Origin: an uncultured Agathobaculum sp.
GTDB lineage: Bacteria; Bacillota; Clostridia; Oscillospirales; Butyricicoccaceae
NCBI GenBank assembly: GCA_944380945.1
Contig: CALWJG010000018.1
Location: 1-15,299 of the forward strand
DNA: 15,299 nt
Reading direction: 5' to 3'
In this document: piece after piece, positions 7,446 to 13,135 of the stretch
Position numbering within the stretch: the stretch's first letter is position 1
How the letters are laid out: each line of letters begins with the position of its first letter
Translations under genes and position numbers: made by a program
The notes under the pieces: generated by a model
Database searches by the model: none
What the model saw: the letters and a program-made list of their open reading frames with translations, nothing else
Told to the model about the DNA's origin: nothing

Positions 7446-7457
7446 CGCCTTTGTTTT
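7427..7457 (+). terminator. Terminator-like hairpin just before the transglutaminase gene
   Basis: GGCGGACGGC (7427-7436), loop ACA, and GCCGTCCGCC (7440-7449) form a perfect 10-bp GC stem followed by TTTGTTTT (7450-7457), a textbook intrinsic terminator on the plus strand. It ends only 6 bases before the ribosome binding site of the next gene, so it could act as an attenuator, or it could end a transcript from upstream. Confidence 0.6.
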
Positions 7458-7475
7458 ACGGCAGGGGGGATGCGC

Positions 7476-8255
7476 GTGAAACGGCTGATATCTGTGCTGG
7501 CGTTTGTGTTTCTGGCAGGCAGCGCGGCGCTGCTCCTCTATCCGCGGGTGTCCGCGCCCCATGTGCAGAGCGCGTTCGAGGCAGCGGCCCTGCTCGAACA
7601 GGACCGGCAGGCCGGCGGGGACGGGGTGACGTTCCGCGCGGAGGAGGTCGACCCGGACGAGGTCTACCGCGCGCTCGAAGCGCGCTGGCCCTATGCCTTT
7701 GCACTGCACGCGACCACCCGGCCCGACCAGACGACGACCATGCGCGTCGAGGTGCCGCGCGCGGCGCGGCAGGCGCAGGCACAGACGTATGCGGCGGCGC
7801 TCGCGGCGGACAGCGTGACCGCGGGGATGGACGACGCGCGTAAGCTGCGCGCGCTGCATGACGCGCTCGTGCGCCTGTGCGCCTACGATGTGGACACGGC
7901 CGTCCAGCGCGACCCGGACGGCGCGGACGCGGCCTTTGCAGCGGACGGCGCGCTGCTCGACCATCAGGCGGTGTGCGCGGGCTACGGCCGCGCGTTCGCC
8001 ATGCTGTGCGAGGCGGCCGGGCTGGATACCGTCTATGTCGCCTCAGAGGAGATGAACCACGGCTGGAACGCGGTGCGGCTGGACGGGCAGACCTATTATA
8101 TCGACTGCACGTTCGACGATCCGGTGCCCGACCGGGGGGAATATGTCTCGGACAGCTATTTCCTGCTGACGGCGGAGGAGCTGCGCCGCACGCACGTTTG
8201 GGACGAGGCATTCTGCGAGCGCGCGCTCGACAGCCTGGCAAAAGATTCTGGATAA
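7476..8255 (+). CDS. Membrane-anchored transglutaminase-like (papain-fold) protein
   Basis: I start this gene at GTG 7476 because AGGGGGG (7463-7469) is 6 bases upstream. The ATG at 7470 touches that site and is too close. The N-terminus (VKRLISVLAFVFLAGSAALLLYP) is a signal anchor, so the remaining protein should face outside. Residues about 125-225 form a transglutaminase-like core with the expected triad order: Cys167 in QAVCAGYGRAF, His195 in EMNHGWNAV and Asp210 in YYIDCTFDD. The family includes peptidases and cross-linking or wall-associated enzymes, so the reaction cannot be assigned. This form (LDHQAVCAGYGRAFAML) is common in Firmicutes. The 259 residues have no further domain. No promoter is visible between the preceding terminator-like hairpin and the start. 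The tRNA promoter begins 16 bases after the stop. Confidence 0.88.
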   Translation: MKRLISVLAFVFLAGSAALLLYPRVSAPHVQSAFEAAALLEQDRQAGGDGVTFRAEEVDPDEVYRALEARWPYAFALHATTRPDQTTTMRVEVPRAARQAQAQTYAAALAADSVTAGMDDARKLRALHDALVRLCAYDVDTAVQRDPDGADAAFAADGALLDHQAVCAGYGRAFAMLCEAAGLDTVYVASEEMNHGWNAVRLDGQTYYIDCTFDDPVPDRGEYVSDSYFLLTAEELRRTHVWDEAFCERALDSLAKDSG

Positions 8256-8270
8256 AAGCGCAAAAAACGC

Positions 8271-8299
8271 TTGACAGTGCAGTGCGGATACGGTATAAT
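8271..8299 (+). promoter_or_regulatory. Perfect-consensus sigma-A promoter of the tRNA operon
   Basis: TTGACA (8271-8276) and TATAAT (8294-8299) are both exact consensus hexamers with an optimal 17-base spacer, directly upstream of three tRNA genes. Such a strong promoter fits stable RNA synthesis. The predicted start is near 8306, at the base of a leader hairpin. Confidence 0.93.
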
Positions 8300-8305
8300 A
8301 TCTAT

Positions 8306-8327
8306 CGTCGCCAACAAACGGGCGACG
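8306..8327 (+). other. Leader hairpin of the tRNA transcript
   Basis: CGTCGCC (8306-8312) and GGCGACG (8321-8327) pair over 7 bp around an 8-base loop, at the predicted 5' end of the primary tRNA transcript and 13 bases before the first tRNA. It may protect the precursor's 5' end or guide RNase P processing. This is inference. Confidence 0.5.
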
Positions 8328-8340
8328 CGGGAAAGTATAT

Positions 8341-8417
8341 GGCGGTATAGCTTAGTTGGCTAGAGCGTTCGGTTCATACCCGAAAGGTCATTGGTTCAAG
8401 TCCAATTACCGCTACCA
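8341..8417 (+). tRNA. tRNA-Met (CAT), elongator
   Basis: The sequence folds as a full cloverleaf with an encoded CCA end. The acceptor is GGCGGTA/TACCGCT with a G-U first pair, and the anticodon loop TTCATAC is closed by TTCGG/CCGAA. It lacks the initiator's three G-C anticodon-stem pairs and first-pair mismatch, and it closely resembles the Bacillus elongator tRNA-Met. A tRNA-Ile with modified CAT is less likely given that resemblance. Confidence 0.94.
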
Positions 8418-8426
8418 TTTTCCCTT

Positions 8427-8501
8427 GGCCCGTTGGTCAAGCGGTTAAGACACCGCCCTTTCACGGCGGTAACGCGGGTTCGAGTCCCGCACGGGTCACC
8501 A
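8427..8501 (+). tRNA. tRNA-Glu (TTC)
   Basis: It starts GGCCCGTTGGTCAAG and ends with encoded CCA. The anticodon loop CTTTCAC has anticodon TTC, flanked by CCGCC/GGCGG. It is nearly identical to Bacillus tRNA-Glu as I recall it. It lies 9 bases after tRNA-Met in the same transcript. In many bacteria this tRNA also feeds haem synthesis via glutamyl-tRNA reductase, but no such gene is seen here. Confidence 0.96.
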
Positions 8502-8504
8502 TTT

Positions 8505-8580
8505 GGAAGTTTAGCTCAGCTGGGAGAGCATCTGCCTTACAAGCAGAGGGTCAGCGGTTCGAGCCCGTTAACTTCCACCA
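8505..8580 (+). tRNA. tRNA-Val (TAC)
   Basis: This is a full cloverleaf with acceptor GGAAGTT/AACTTCC, D arm GCTC...GAGC, anticodon loop CTTACAA (anticodon TAC) closed by CTGCC/(G)GCAG-type pairing, a T arm with TTCGAGC, and an encoded CCA. It lies only 3 bases after tRNA-Glu and 9 bases before the operon's terminator. Confidence 0.95.
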
Positions 8581-8589
8581 GCATAACGT

Positions 8590-8627
8590 CCCGATGATCG
8601 GTCAAAGGCCGGTCATCGGGATTTTTT
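8590..8627 (+). terminator. Rho-independent terminator of the tRNA operon
   Basis: Arms 8590-8601 and 8609-8620 form a 12-bp stem with one G-U pair and a 7-base loop, followed by ATTTTTTG. It comes 9 bases after the last tRNA, as expected. Confidence 0.93.
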
Positions 8628-8767
8628 GTTGCTTTTGCGCGTTTTTTCTGCCTGTCCTGTTTTACGGTATTCGCCGTTCGATGCGGTTTTGCGCTGCTCT
8701 GCGGCGCGGTCAGGGAATTGACCGTTCCCTTCTGCGGCAAACTGCGGTATACTGGGAGCAGGAAAAA

Positions 8768-8785
8768 GGGGCGGCGCGCCGCCCC
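8768..8785. other. Perfect 18-bp GC palindrome upstream of the nuclease gene
   Basis: GGGGCGGCGCGCCGCCCC is its own reverse complement and lies 14 bases before the nuclease start, next to its ribosome binding site. Five A's precede it, so on the minus strand the same element reads as a hairpin followed by T5, a possible antisense terminator. A weaker AGGGAA/TTCCCT inverted repeat (8712-8717/8725-8730) and a lone TATACT (8748-8753) lie just upstream, possibly a promoter and operator. Confidence 0.5.
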
Positions 8786-8799
8786 GCAGGGAAGGATGG

Positions 8800-9675
8800 A
8801 TGATGCGGATGCTGCAGCGAACAGGGATGCGCCGGCCGCTGGCCGCGCTGCTGCTGGCGCTCGGCCTGCTGCTCTCGGGCTGCGGGCTGGGGCAGCAGCC
8901 GCATATCTCGCTCGGTGAGGTGCCCGCATACAGCGGCGCGCCGTATGTCGAGCTGGACGGCAACCAGCCCGCCTTCACCGAGGCGGACATGGAGGCGGAG
9001 CCGTTTGAATCCTATGCGCCGCTCGACCTGCTCGGCCGCTGCGGCACGGCGTACGCCTGCCTGTCGCCCGAGCTGATGCCCGAGGAGGAGCGCGGCTCGA
9101 TCGGGCAGGTCAAGCCCACGGGCTGGCACACGGTCCGGTATGACTTTGTCGACGGGCAGTACCTCTACAACCGCTGCCACCTGATCGGCTACCAGCTCTC
9201 GGGCGAAAACGCCAACGAGCGCAACCTGATCACCGGCACGCGCTACCTCAACGTCGAGGGCATGCTGCCGTTTGAGGAGCAGGTGGCGGATTATATCCGC
9301 GAGACGGGCGGCCGTGTGCTCTATCGGGTCACGCCCATCTTCGAGGGGAACGACCTGCTCGCCGCGGGGGTCGAGATCGAGGCGCTCTCGGTCGGGGACG
9401 CGGGCGAGGGCGTGTGTTTTCACGTCTACTGCTACAACGTGCAGCCCGGCGTCGAGATCGACTATGCGACTGGCGACAGCCGCCCGGCCGAGGCTGCGTC
9501 GGCGGATGAGGGCGGCGCGGTGCAATATGTGCTCAACACGCGCTCCAAGCGCTTTCACCGGCCGGACTGCGCGAGCGTGGACGACATCAGCCCGTCCAAC
9601 CGGCAGGACTATACCGGCAGCCGGGAAGCGCTCACCGCGCGCGGGTACAAGCCCTGCGGGAGCTGCGCGCCATAG
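8800..9675 (+). CDS. Lipoprotein DNA/RNA non-specific endonuclease (DNA-entry nuclease type)
   Basis: This 291-residue protein is exported and lipid-anchored. A basic start and Leu-rich core lead to the lipobox LSGC with Cys28. The central domain matches the beta-beta-alpha-metal nucleases related to EndA/NucA. LYNRCHLIGYQLSG carries the catalytic His127 in an NRCH version of the DRGH motif, and NERNLITGTRYLN supplies the metal-binding Asn region. The last about 50 residues (YVLNTRSKRFHRPDC onward, ending PCGSCAP) form a small Cys/His domain often fused to such nucleases in Firmicutes, probably zinc-binding. Likely roles are nutrient scavenging or processing of incoming DNA at the surface. 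The first of two adjacent ATGs is chosen. The second, at 8803, has slightly better spacing from GGGAAGG (8789-8795). It converges on the oxidoreductase gene across a shared terminator. Confidence 0.9.
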   Translation: MMRMLQRTGMRRPLAALLLALGLLLSGCGLGQQPHISLGEVPAYSGAPYVELDGNQPAFTEADMEAEPFESYAPLDLLGRCGTAYACLSPELMPEEERGSIGQVKPTGWHTVRYDFVDGQYLYNRCHLIGYQLSGENANERNLITGTRYLNVEGMLPFEEQVADYIRETGGRVLYRVTPIFEGNDLLAAGVEIEALSVGDAGEGVCFHVYCYNVQPGVEIDYATGDSRPAEAASADEGGAVQYVLNTRSKRFHRPDCASVDDISPSNRQDYTGSREALTARGYKPCGSCAP

Positions 9676-9695
9676 AAAACCAGCCAAAACCGCAA

Positions 9696-9733
9696 GCAGG
9701 CCCTGCCGCATCCGCGGCAGGGCCTGCTGTTTT
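9696..9733. terminator. Bidirectional terminator between convergent genes
   Basis: Arms 9696-9709 and 9714-9727 form a perfect 14-bp GC-rich stem with loop ATCC, followed by TGTTTT on the plus strand. A-rich sequence upstream (CAAAACCGCAA) becomes T-rich on the minus strand. It separates the nuclease (plus) from the oxidoreductase (minus). Confidence 0.92.
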
Positions 9734-9745
9734 CCCGGTATGGAA

Positions 9746-10927
9746 TTATGCCTGCTCGCTGGCGGGGAAGTCGAGCGGCAGCGGGGCGGGGCGCTCGAAC
9801 GTGGTCTCGGGCTCGAGGAACACATGCTCGTGCGCCGAGCGCAGGATGCACTCCATCACCTCGAGCGCGTGCAGCGCCATGTCGCCCGAGGCGCGGGGCG
9901 CGCGGTGGTTATGCAGCGCATACACCATGTCCACCAGACCGATGCCGCGCGGGTTCTCCGCGTGGCTGACCGAATTGAACGGATGCCGGTTGGGCGCGAC
10001 CGTCCACGGCGTGTCCACGTTTTCCGGCCGGCGTTCCGGATCAGCCCAGCGGTACTGCGCGGGCGTGCGCAGCAGCGTGTCGCCGCCGAACAGGTTGGGG
10101 CCGGAGATCGGGTCCTTTTCGTCGATCAGCACCGTGCCCTCGGTGCCGTAGAGCTCCATGCGCGGCATTTCGGAATCCCACACGTCAAAGCTGCACGTCA
10201 GCGTGACCTGCGCGCCGCAGGCGAATTCCAAAATCGCGTTGATGTGGGTGTCCACATCGACCGGCAGCACCTGCCCCTTGCTCGGGCCGGAGGGCACGGT
10301 GCGGGTCTCGGCTGCTTTGGTGGCCATCGCGCAGATGCGGCGCACCGGACCGAGCAGGCTGAGCAGCGCGGTCACATAATACGGCCCCATGTCGTACAGC
10401 GGGCCCGCGCCCGGCTGGTAGAAAAACGCGGGCGAGGGATGGTGGAACTCATGCCCGTGGCCGATGAAATACGCGCCGCCGCCCGTGATGCGGCCCAGAC
10501 GGCCGCTGTCGATCAGCTCGCGGATGTTCTGCAGCCGGCCGCCGAGGAAGGTGTCCGGCGCGCTGCCGATGAGCAGGCCCTTCTGCTTTGCCAGCGCGAC
10601 CAGCTCTTTGCCTTCGGCATAGGTCATGGCGAGCGGCTTTTCGGTGTAGACGTGCTTGCCCGCCCGAAGGGCGGCGAGGTTGTATTCATAGTGCGCCTGC
10701 GGCGTGGTCAGGTTGAGGATGAGGTCGACCTCGGGGTCGGCGATGACCTCCGCGCCCGAGGCGTAGGCCTTCGCGATGCCGTGCTGCGCGGCCTTGCGCT
10801 GCGCCTTTTCCAGCCCGCGCGAGGCGCAGGCCACGACCTCGACCGCGTCGTATTTTTTCAGATTGTTGAGGTAGACGTCGCTGATGTCGCCGATGCCGAT
10901 GACGCCGATGCGGATCTTGCTGTTCAT
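9746..10927 (-). CDS. Gfo/Idh/MocA family NAD(P)-dependent oxidoreductase
   Basis: This 393-residue cytoplasmic protein belongs to the family that oxidises or reduces sugars, inositols and related polyols with NAD(P). The N-terminal Rossmann fold opens IRIGVIGIGDIS (GxGxxS), and the family signature TEKPLA is at 95-100, with Lys97 the usual catalytic lysine. The C-terminal alpha/beta domain contains GPLYDMGPYYVTALLSLLGPV, where many members have a D-x-G-x-H active site. The His position is replaced by a Pro-Tyr pair, a variant I associate with Firmicute sugar dehydrogenases. The start is ATG 10927, after AAAGGAG at 8-base spacing. An upstream in-frame ATG at 10993 would add 22 unrelated residues. 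It is a single gene with no sugar transporter or regulator nearby, so the substrate cannot be inferred. Confidence 0.92.
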   Translation of the reverse strand: MNSKIRIGVIGIGDISDVYLNNLKKYDAVEVVACASRGLEKAQRKAAQHGIAKAYASGAEVIADPEVDLILNLTTPQAHYEYNLAALRAGKHVYTEKPLAMTYAEGKELVALAKQKGLLIGSAPDTFLGGRLQNIRELIDSGRLGRITGGGAYFIGHGHEFHHPSPAFFYQPGAGPLYDMGPYYVTALLSLLGPVRRICAMATKAAETRTVPSGPSKGQVLPVDVDTHINAILEFACGAQVTLTCSFDVWDSEMPRMELYGTEGTVLIDEKDPISGPNLFGGDTLLRTPAQYRWADPERRPENVDTPWTVAPNRHPFNSVSHAENPRGIGLVDMVYALHNHRAPRASGDMALHALEVMECILRSAHEHVFLEPETTFERPAPLPLDFPASEQA

Positions 10928-10974
10928 GTTCCAGACTCCTTTCCGGTGGCAGGGGGCTCCCCTGCGCTGCTTGC

Positions 10975-10990
10975 TGCTATTATGATAGCA
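10975..10990. promoter_or_regulatory. Palindrome in the oxidoreductase promoter region
   Basis: TGCTAT-TATG-ATAGCA is a 6-bp inverted repeat about 50 bases upstream of the minus-strand start. On that strand it overlaps TATCAT and CATAAT, possible -10 sequences, so it could be an operator. No convincing -35 was found. Confidence 0.35.
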
Positions 10991-11102
10991 CATTCCGCGC
11001 GGGATTTCTTCTATTATCTTGCGGCGCCGGCCGGCTCGGGCGGGAAAAACCGCATCCGCGCGGCCGGCAGGTTAGAAGCATGTAAAATCCGCGTTTTGTC
11101 AA

Positions 11103-11131
11103 TAGACCAAATGGTTATTTTGTTATATAAT
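11103..11131 (+). promoter_or_regulatory. Probable sigma-A promoter for the diguanylate cyclase gene
   Basis: TAGACC (11103-11108) and a perfect TATAAT (11126-11131) have a 17-base spacer in an AT-rich island. The predicted leader is about 36 bases. TTGTCA (11096-11101) is a better hexamer but is too far away (24 bases). Confidence 0.6.
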
Positions 11132-11173
11132 AGGGGTATCAATGATCTGTCACCCGGTGGGGAGGGATGATCT

Positions 11174-12289
11174 GTGAAAGAGACCATCGTGCGGTTCCTG
11201 CGCATCCCGGACGAGCTGCGGGAGAGCTACTGGCAGGATACGGTCCAGCGCAACCGCATTTCGCTGCTCGTGATCAACATCATGATCATCGGCATGGAGC
11301 TGTTCAACATGCTGCGGGTGCTGTTCTGGTCCCGCTCCGGGCTGGGGACGCTCAACAACCGCATCTATTTCACCCTGTACTGCACGCTGTGGCTGGCGGC
11401 GGTGCTGTCGATCGTGCTGCAGCGGCTGGTCAGGCGGCGGCAGTGGGCGGTGCAGTACGGCACCGTGCTGTTCGCGCTGATCTGGCACGTCTGCATGAAC
11501 GCCTACGACCTGATGCGCAGCCCCGAGGCAGAGATCAGCATTTACATGACGGCCATCCTCGGCCTGGCGGTGTTCATCCAGATGCCGAGCGGATACAGCT
11601 TTTTCTCCTACGGCGCAGCCTATGCGTTGTTCATGGGGCTGGCGGGCCGCATTCTGGATACCGGGGACATCATCAACCTGACCATTATGACCATCGTAGC
11701 GCTGGCGGTCTCGCTGACCAGCAGCCGCCATGCGGTCATCCGGCTGGAGCAGAGCCGCGAGATCAGTGAGATCAACCAGCAGCTGCAGGCGCTGCTGCAA
11801 AAGGACCCGCTCACCGGCCTGCTGAACAAGGTCGCCTTTGAGGGGCGTGTGCGCGCCTATCTGGCGCAGGAACCCGCCGCGTTGACGCTGCTGATCGTCG
11901 ATCTGGACGATTTCAAGGACATCAACGACAAATACGGCCATCCCTGCGGCGATCATGTGCTGCGCGAGACGGCGGCCTGCCTGCGGGACGCCTTTGCGCG
12001 GGCGGATGGCGTCGGCCGCATCGGCGGCGATGAATTTGCCGCCGTGCTGTTCAGCAGCAGCGAGCGCAGGGCGATCGAGCAGTACGGGGAGGCGCTGGGG
12101 CAGGCGCTGTCCCGCATCAGCTGGCAGGGCGCGCCGCTGGGCGTGCGGTGCAGCATCGGCGCATGCCGCGCGGACGGCAGCGCCGCCGACTATGCGCAGC
12201 TCTACCGGGAGGCGGACGACGCGCTGTATGAGGCCAAGCGCCTCGGCAAGGGGCGGCTGCACTGGTCCCGGCCGGAAAACGGAGAGTAA
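11174..12289 (+). CDS. Membrane-bound diguanylate cyclase (GGDEF domain)
   Basis: This enzyme makes the second messenger cyclic di-GMP from two GTP. The GTG start follows GGAGGG (11161-11166) with 7-base spacing. The N-terminal half has about five or six hydrophobic helices (for example ISLLVINIMIIGMELFNML and IYFTLYCTLWLAAVLSIVL), an unnamed membrane sensor region I do not recognise. A linker helix (RLEQSREISEINQQLQALL) leads to the GGDEF domain from about residue 213 (DPLTGLLNK). It carries VDLDDFKDINDKYGHPCGD and the intact active-site GGDEF at 284-288, so it should be catalytically active. The inhibitory site, normally RxxD five residues before GGDEF, reads ARAD (275-278), so the key Arg is missing and product inhibition may be weak. 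No EAL or HD-GYP partner lies in the window. It converges on ppa. Confidence 0.94.
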   Translation: MKETIVRFLRIPDELRESYWQDTVQRNRISLLVINIMIIGMELFNMLRVLFWSRSGLGTLNNRIYFTLYCTLWLAAVLSIVLQRLVRRRQWAVQYGTVLFALIWHVCMNAYDLMRSPEAEISIYMTAILGLAVFIQMPSGYSFFSYGAAYALFMGLAGRILDTGDIINLTIMTIVALAVSLTSSRHAVIRLEQSREISEINQQLQALLQKDPLTGLLNKVAFEGRVRAYLAQEPAALTLLIVDLDDFKDINDKYGHPCGDHVLRETAACLRDAFARADGVGRIGGDEFAAVLFSSSERRAIEQYGEALGQALSRISWQGAPLGVRCSIGACRADGSAADYAQLYREADDALYEAKRLGKGRLHWSRPENGE

Positions 12290-12290
12290 A

Positions 12291-12326
12291 GCAAAGCGCT
12301 GTGCCGGACGGCACAGCGCTCTTTGC
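12291..12326. terminator. Bidirectional hairpin between the cyclase gene and ppa
   Basis: Arms 12295-12305 and 12310-12320 pair perfectly over 11 bp around a GGAC loop, with outer GCAAAG/CTTTGC extending the stem after a two-base bulge. The T-tracts are short on both strands, so termination efficiency is uncertain, but the convergent position fits. Confidence 0.7.
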
Positions 12327-12332
12327 ATCGGT

Positions 12333-12917
12333 TTACTTTTCCGCCGGGGCGGCCGGCTCCTCGTGGTGCTCCTTTTCCGGGCGCACGCCGCAGAAATGCA
12401 CCTCATACCGCTGCATGCAGTCCTCGATCACCTTGACCGCCTCCGAACGGGGCAGGGCGTCCGAGGTGGTGGTGTGCTTGTGCTCCAGGCCCTTGTAGAC
12501 CTCGAAGAAGTGCGTGATCTCGTTGGCGTAGTGGGGCGGCAGCTGGTCGATGCCGTGGTAGAAGTTCCACGTCGGGTCGCCGAACGGCAGCGCGATGATC
12601 TTGTCGTCGATCTCCTCGTCGTCGATCATGCGGATGCAGCCGATCGGGTAGCAGTCCACCTCGACGAGCGGGTCGAGCGCCTCGGTGCACAATACGAGCA
12701 CGTCGAGCGGGTCGCCGTCGTCCGCATAGGTGCGGGGGATGAAGCCGTAATTTGCCGGATAATGCGTGGATGTATACAGGATGCGGTCCAGCCGCAGCAG
12801 GCCGGTCTGCTTGTCCAGCTCGTATTTTTTCTTGCTGCCCGCGGGGATCTCGATCACAGCCGTGAACCGCTCCGGGGTGACGCAGCGCGGGTCGATGTCA
12901 TGCCAGATGTTTCTCAT
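12333..12917 (-). CDS. ppa: Inorganic pyrophosphatase, family I
   Basis: Ppa hydrolyses pyrophosphate to two phosphates in the cytoplasm, pulling biosynthetic reactions forward. The 194 residues match the usual 170-200 of family I. The fold shows IEIPAGSKKKYELDK, then YPANYGFIPRTYADDGDPLDVLVL, where Asp67, Asp69 and Asp72 form the DxDPxD metal-binding signature. IDDEEIDDKIIAL (98-110) supplies further metal-binding acids. A short acidic and His-rich tail (EKEHHEEPAAPAEK) is outside the core. The start is ATG 12917, after GGAGG at 8-base spacing. An ATG at 12971 would add 18 unrelated residues and would lie upstream of the predicted promoter -10. It is divergent from ppk1, placing pyrophosphate and polyphosphate enzymes side by side. 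Many Clostridia use family II enzymes or pumps instead, so other pyrophosphatases may exist elsewhere. Confidence 0.96.
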   Translation of the reverse strand: MRNIWHDIDPRCVTPERFTAVIEIPAGSKKKYELDKQTGLLRLDRILYTSTHYPANYGFIPRTYADDGDPLDVLVLCTEALDPLVEVDCYPIGCIRMIDDEEIDDKIIALPFGDPTWNFYHGIDQLPPHYANEITHFFEVYKGLEHKHTTTSDALPRSEAVKVIEDCMQRYEVHFCGVRPEKEHHEEPAAPAEK

Positions 12918-12947
12918 GGGTAACGCCTCCTGTCTATGTCTGCTTTC

Positions 12948-12976
12948 AGTATACCAGAGCCGGTGCCGCACTGCAA
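12948..12976 (-). promoter_or_regulatory. Probable extended -10 promoter for ppa
   Basis: On the minus strand, TATACT (12953-12948) is preceded directly by TGG, an extended -10 element, and TTGCAG (12976-12971) sits 17 bases upstream as a weak -35. The leader would be about 25 bases. Confidence 0.6.
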
Positions 12977-13005
12977 GGCGGGGGCAGGCAAAATTCCCGC
13001 GGGTC

Positions 13006-13022
13006 TTTACATGAATTTTACA
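13006..13022 (+). promoter_or_regulatory. Putative PhoP-type box upstream of ppk1
   Basis: Two identical TTTACA hexamers (13006-13011 and 13017-13022) lie exactly 11 bp apart, on the same face of the helix. They sit about 49-60 bases upstream of the predicted ppk1 transcription start. In Bacillus, PhoP binds repeats of TT(A/C/T)A(C/T)A with about 5-base gaps in this position. A degenerate third unit (AATACA, 13026-13031) is off phase. Phosphate control is inference. Confidence 0.5.
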
Positions 13023-13031
13023 AGAAATACA

Positions 13032-13059
13032 TTGTACCGCTGGAAAAATGCAGTATAAT
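13032..13059 (+). promoter_or_regulatory. Probable sigma-A promoter for ppk1
   Basis: A perfect TATAAT (13054-13059) is preceded by TTGTAC (13032-13037), a poor -35, with a 16-base spacer. A weak -35 is typical of activator-dependent promoters. The leader of about 70 bases contains ATAATAA/TTATTAT arms (13055-13061/13076-13082) and a GC-rich GGCCGC/GCGGCC stem (13083-13106). Confidence 0.65.
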
Positions 13060-13135
13060 AAGAGTATACTGATGGTTATTATGGCCGCTCGCGCGGCGGC
13101 GCGGCCGGGGGACCAAAACAGGGGGAAGAGTTGCT

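Larger units (their letters stand above)
7059..7475. repeat. Gene-free region with direct repeats and nested inverted repeats
   Basis: These 417 bases hold no convincing gene. A weak open frame across them translates repeat sequence and lacks a ribosome binding site. In order they hold a CGGAGG/CCTCCG hairpin (7064-7080), the first 61-bp repeat copy (7081-7141), a TGAAACT/AGTTTCA hairpin (7154-7169), CGATTG/CAATCG arms about 65 bases apart starting at 7150, CCGCTGG/CCAGCGG arms (7244-7274 area), a 78-base nested stem (7279-7356), a GAAGAT/ATCTTC hairpin (7357-7382), the second 61-bp copy (7385-7445) and a terminator-like stem (7427-7457). Each 61-bp copy is directly preceded by a different hairpin. 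The layout resembles a non-coding repetitive element or remnant rather than ordinary spacer. Confidence 0.75.

Noticed and set aside
7060..7479. A 139-codon plus-strand frame in the repeat region
   Set aside because: It translates the two repeat copies in different frames, is riddled with hairpins and has no ribosome binding site.
8341..8417. An initiator tRNA-Met
   Set aside because: The anticodon stem lacks the three G-C pairs of initiators and the first acceptor pair is G-U rather than a mismatch, so it is an elongator.
9272..11170. A 632-codon plus-strand frame running from the nuclease across the oxidoreductase gene
   Set aside because: It overlaps two well-supported genes and a strong terminator, and its translation shows no domain.
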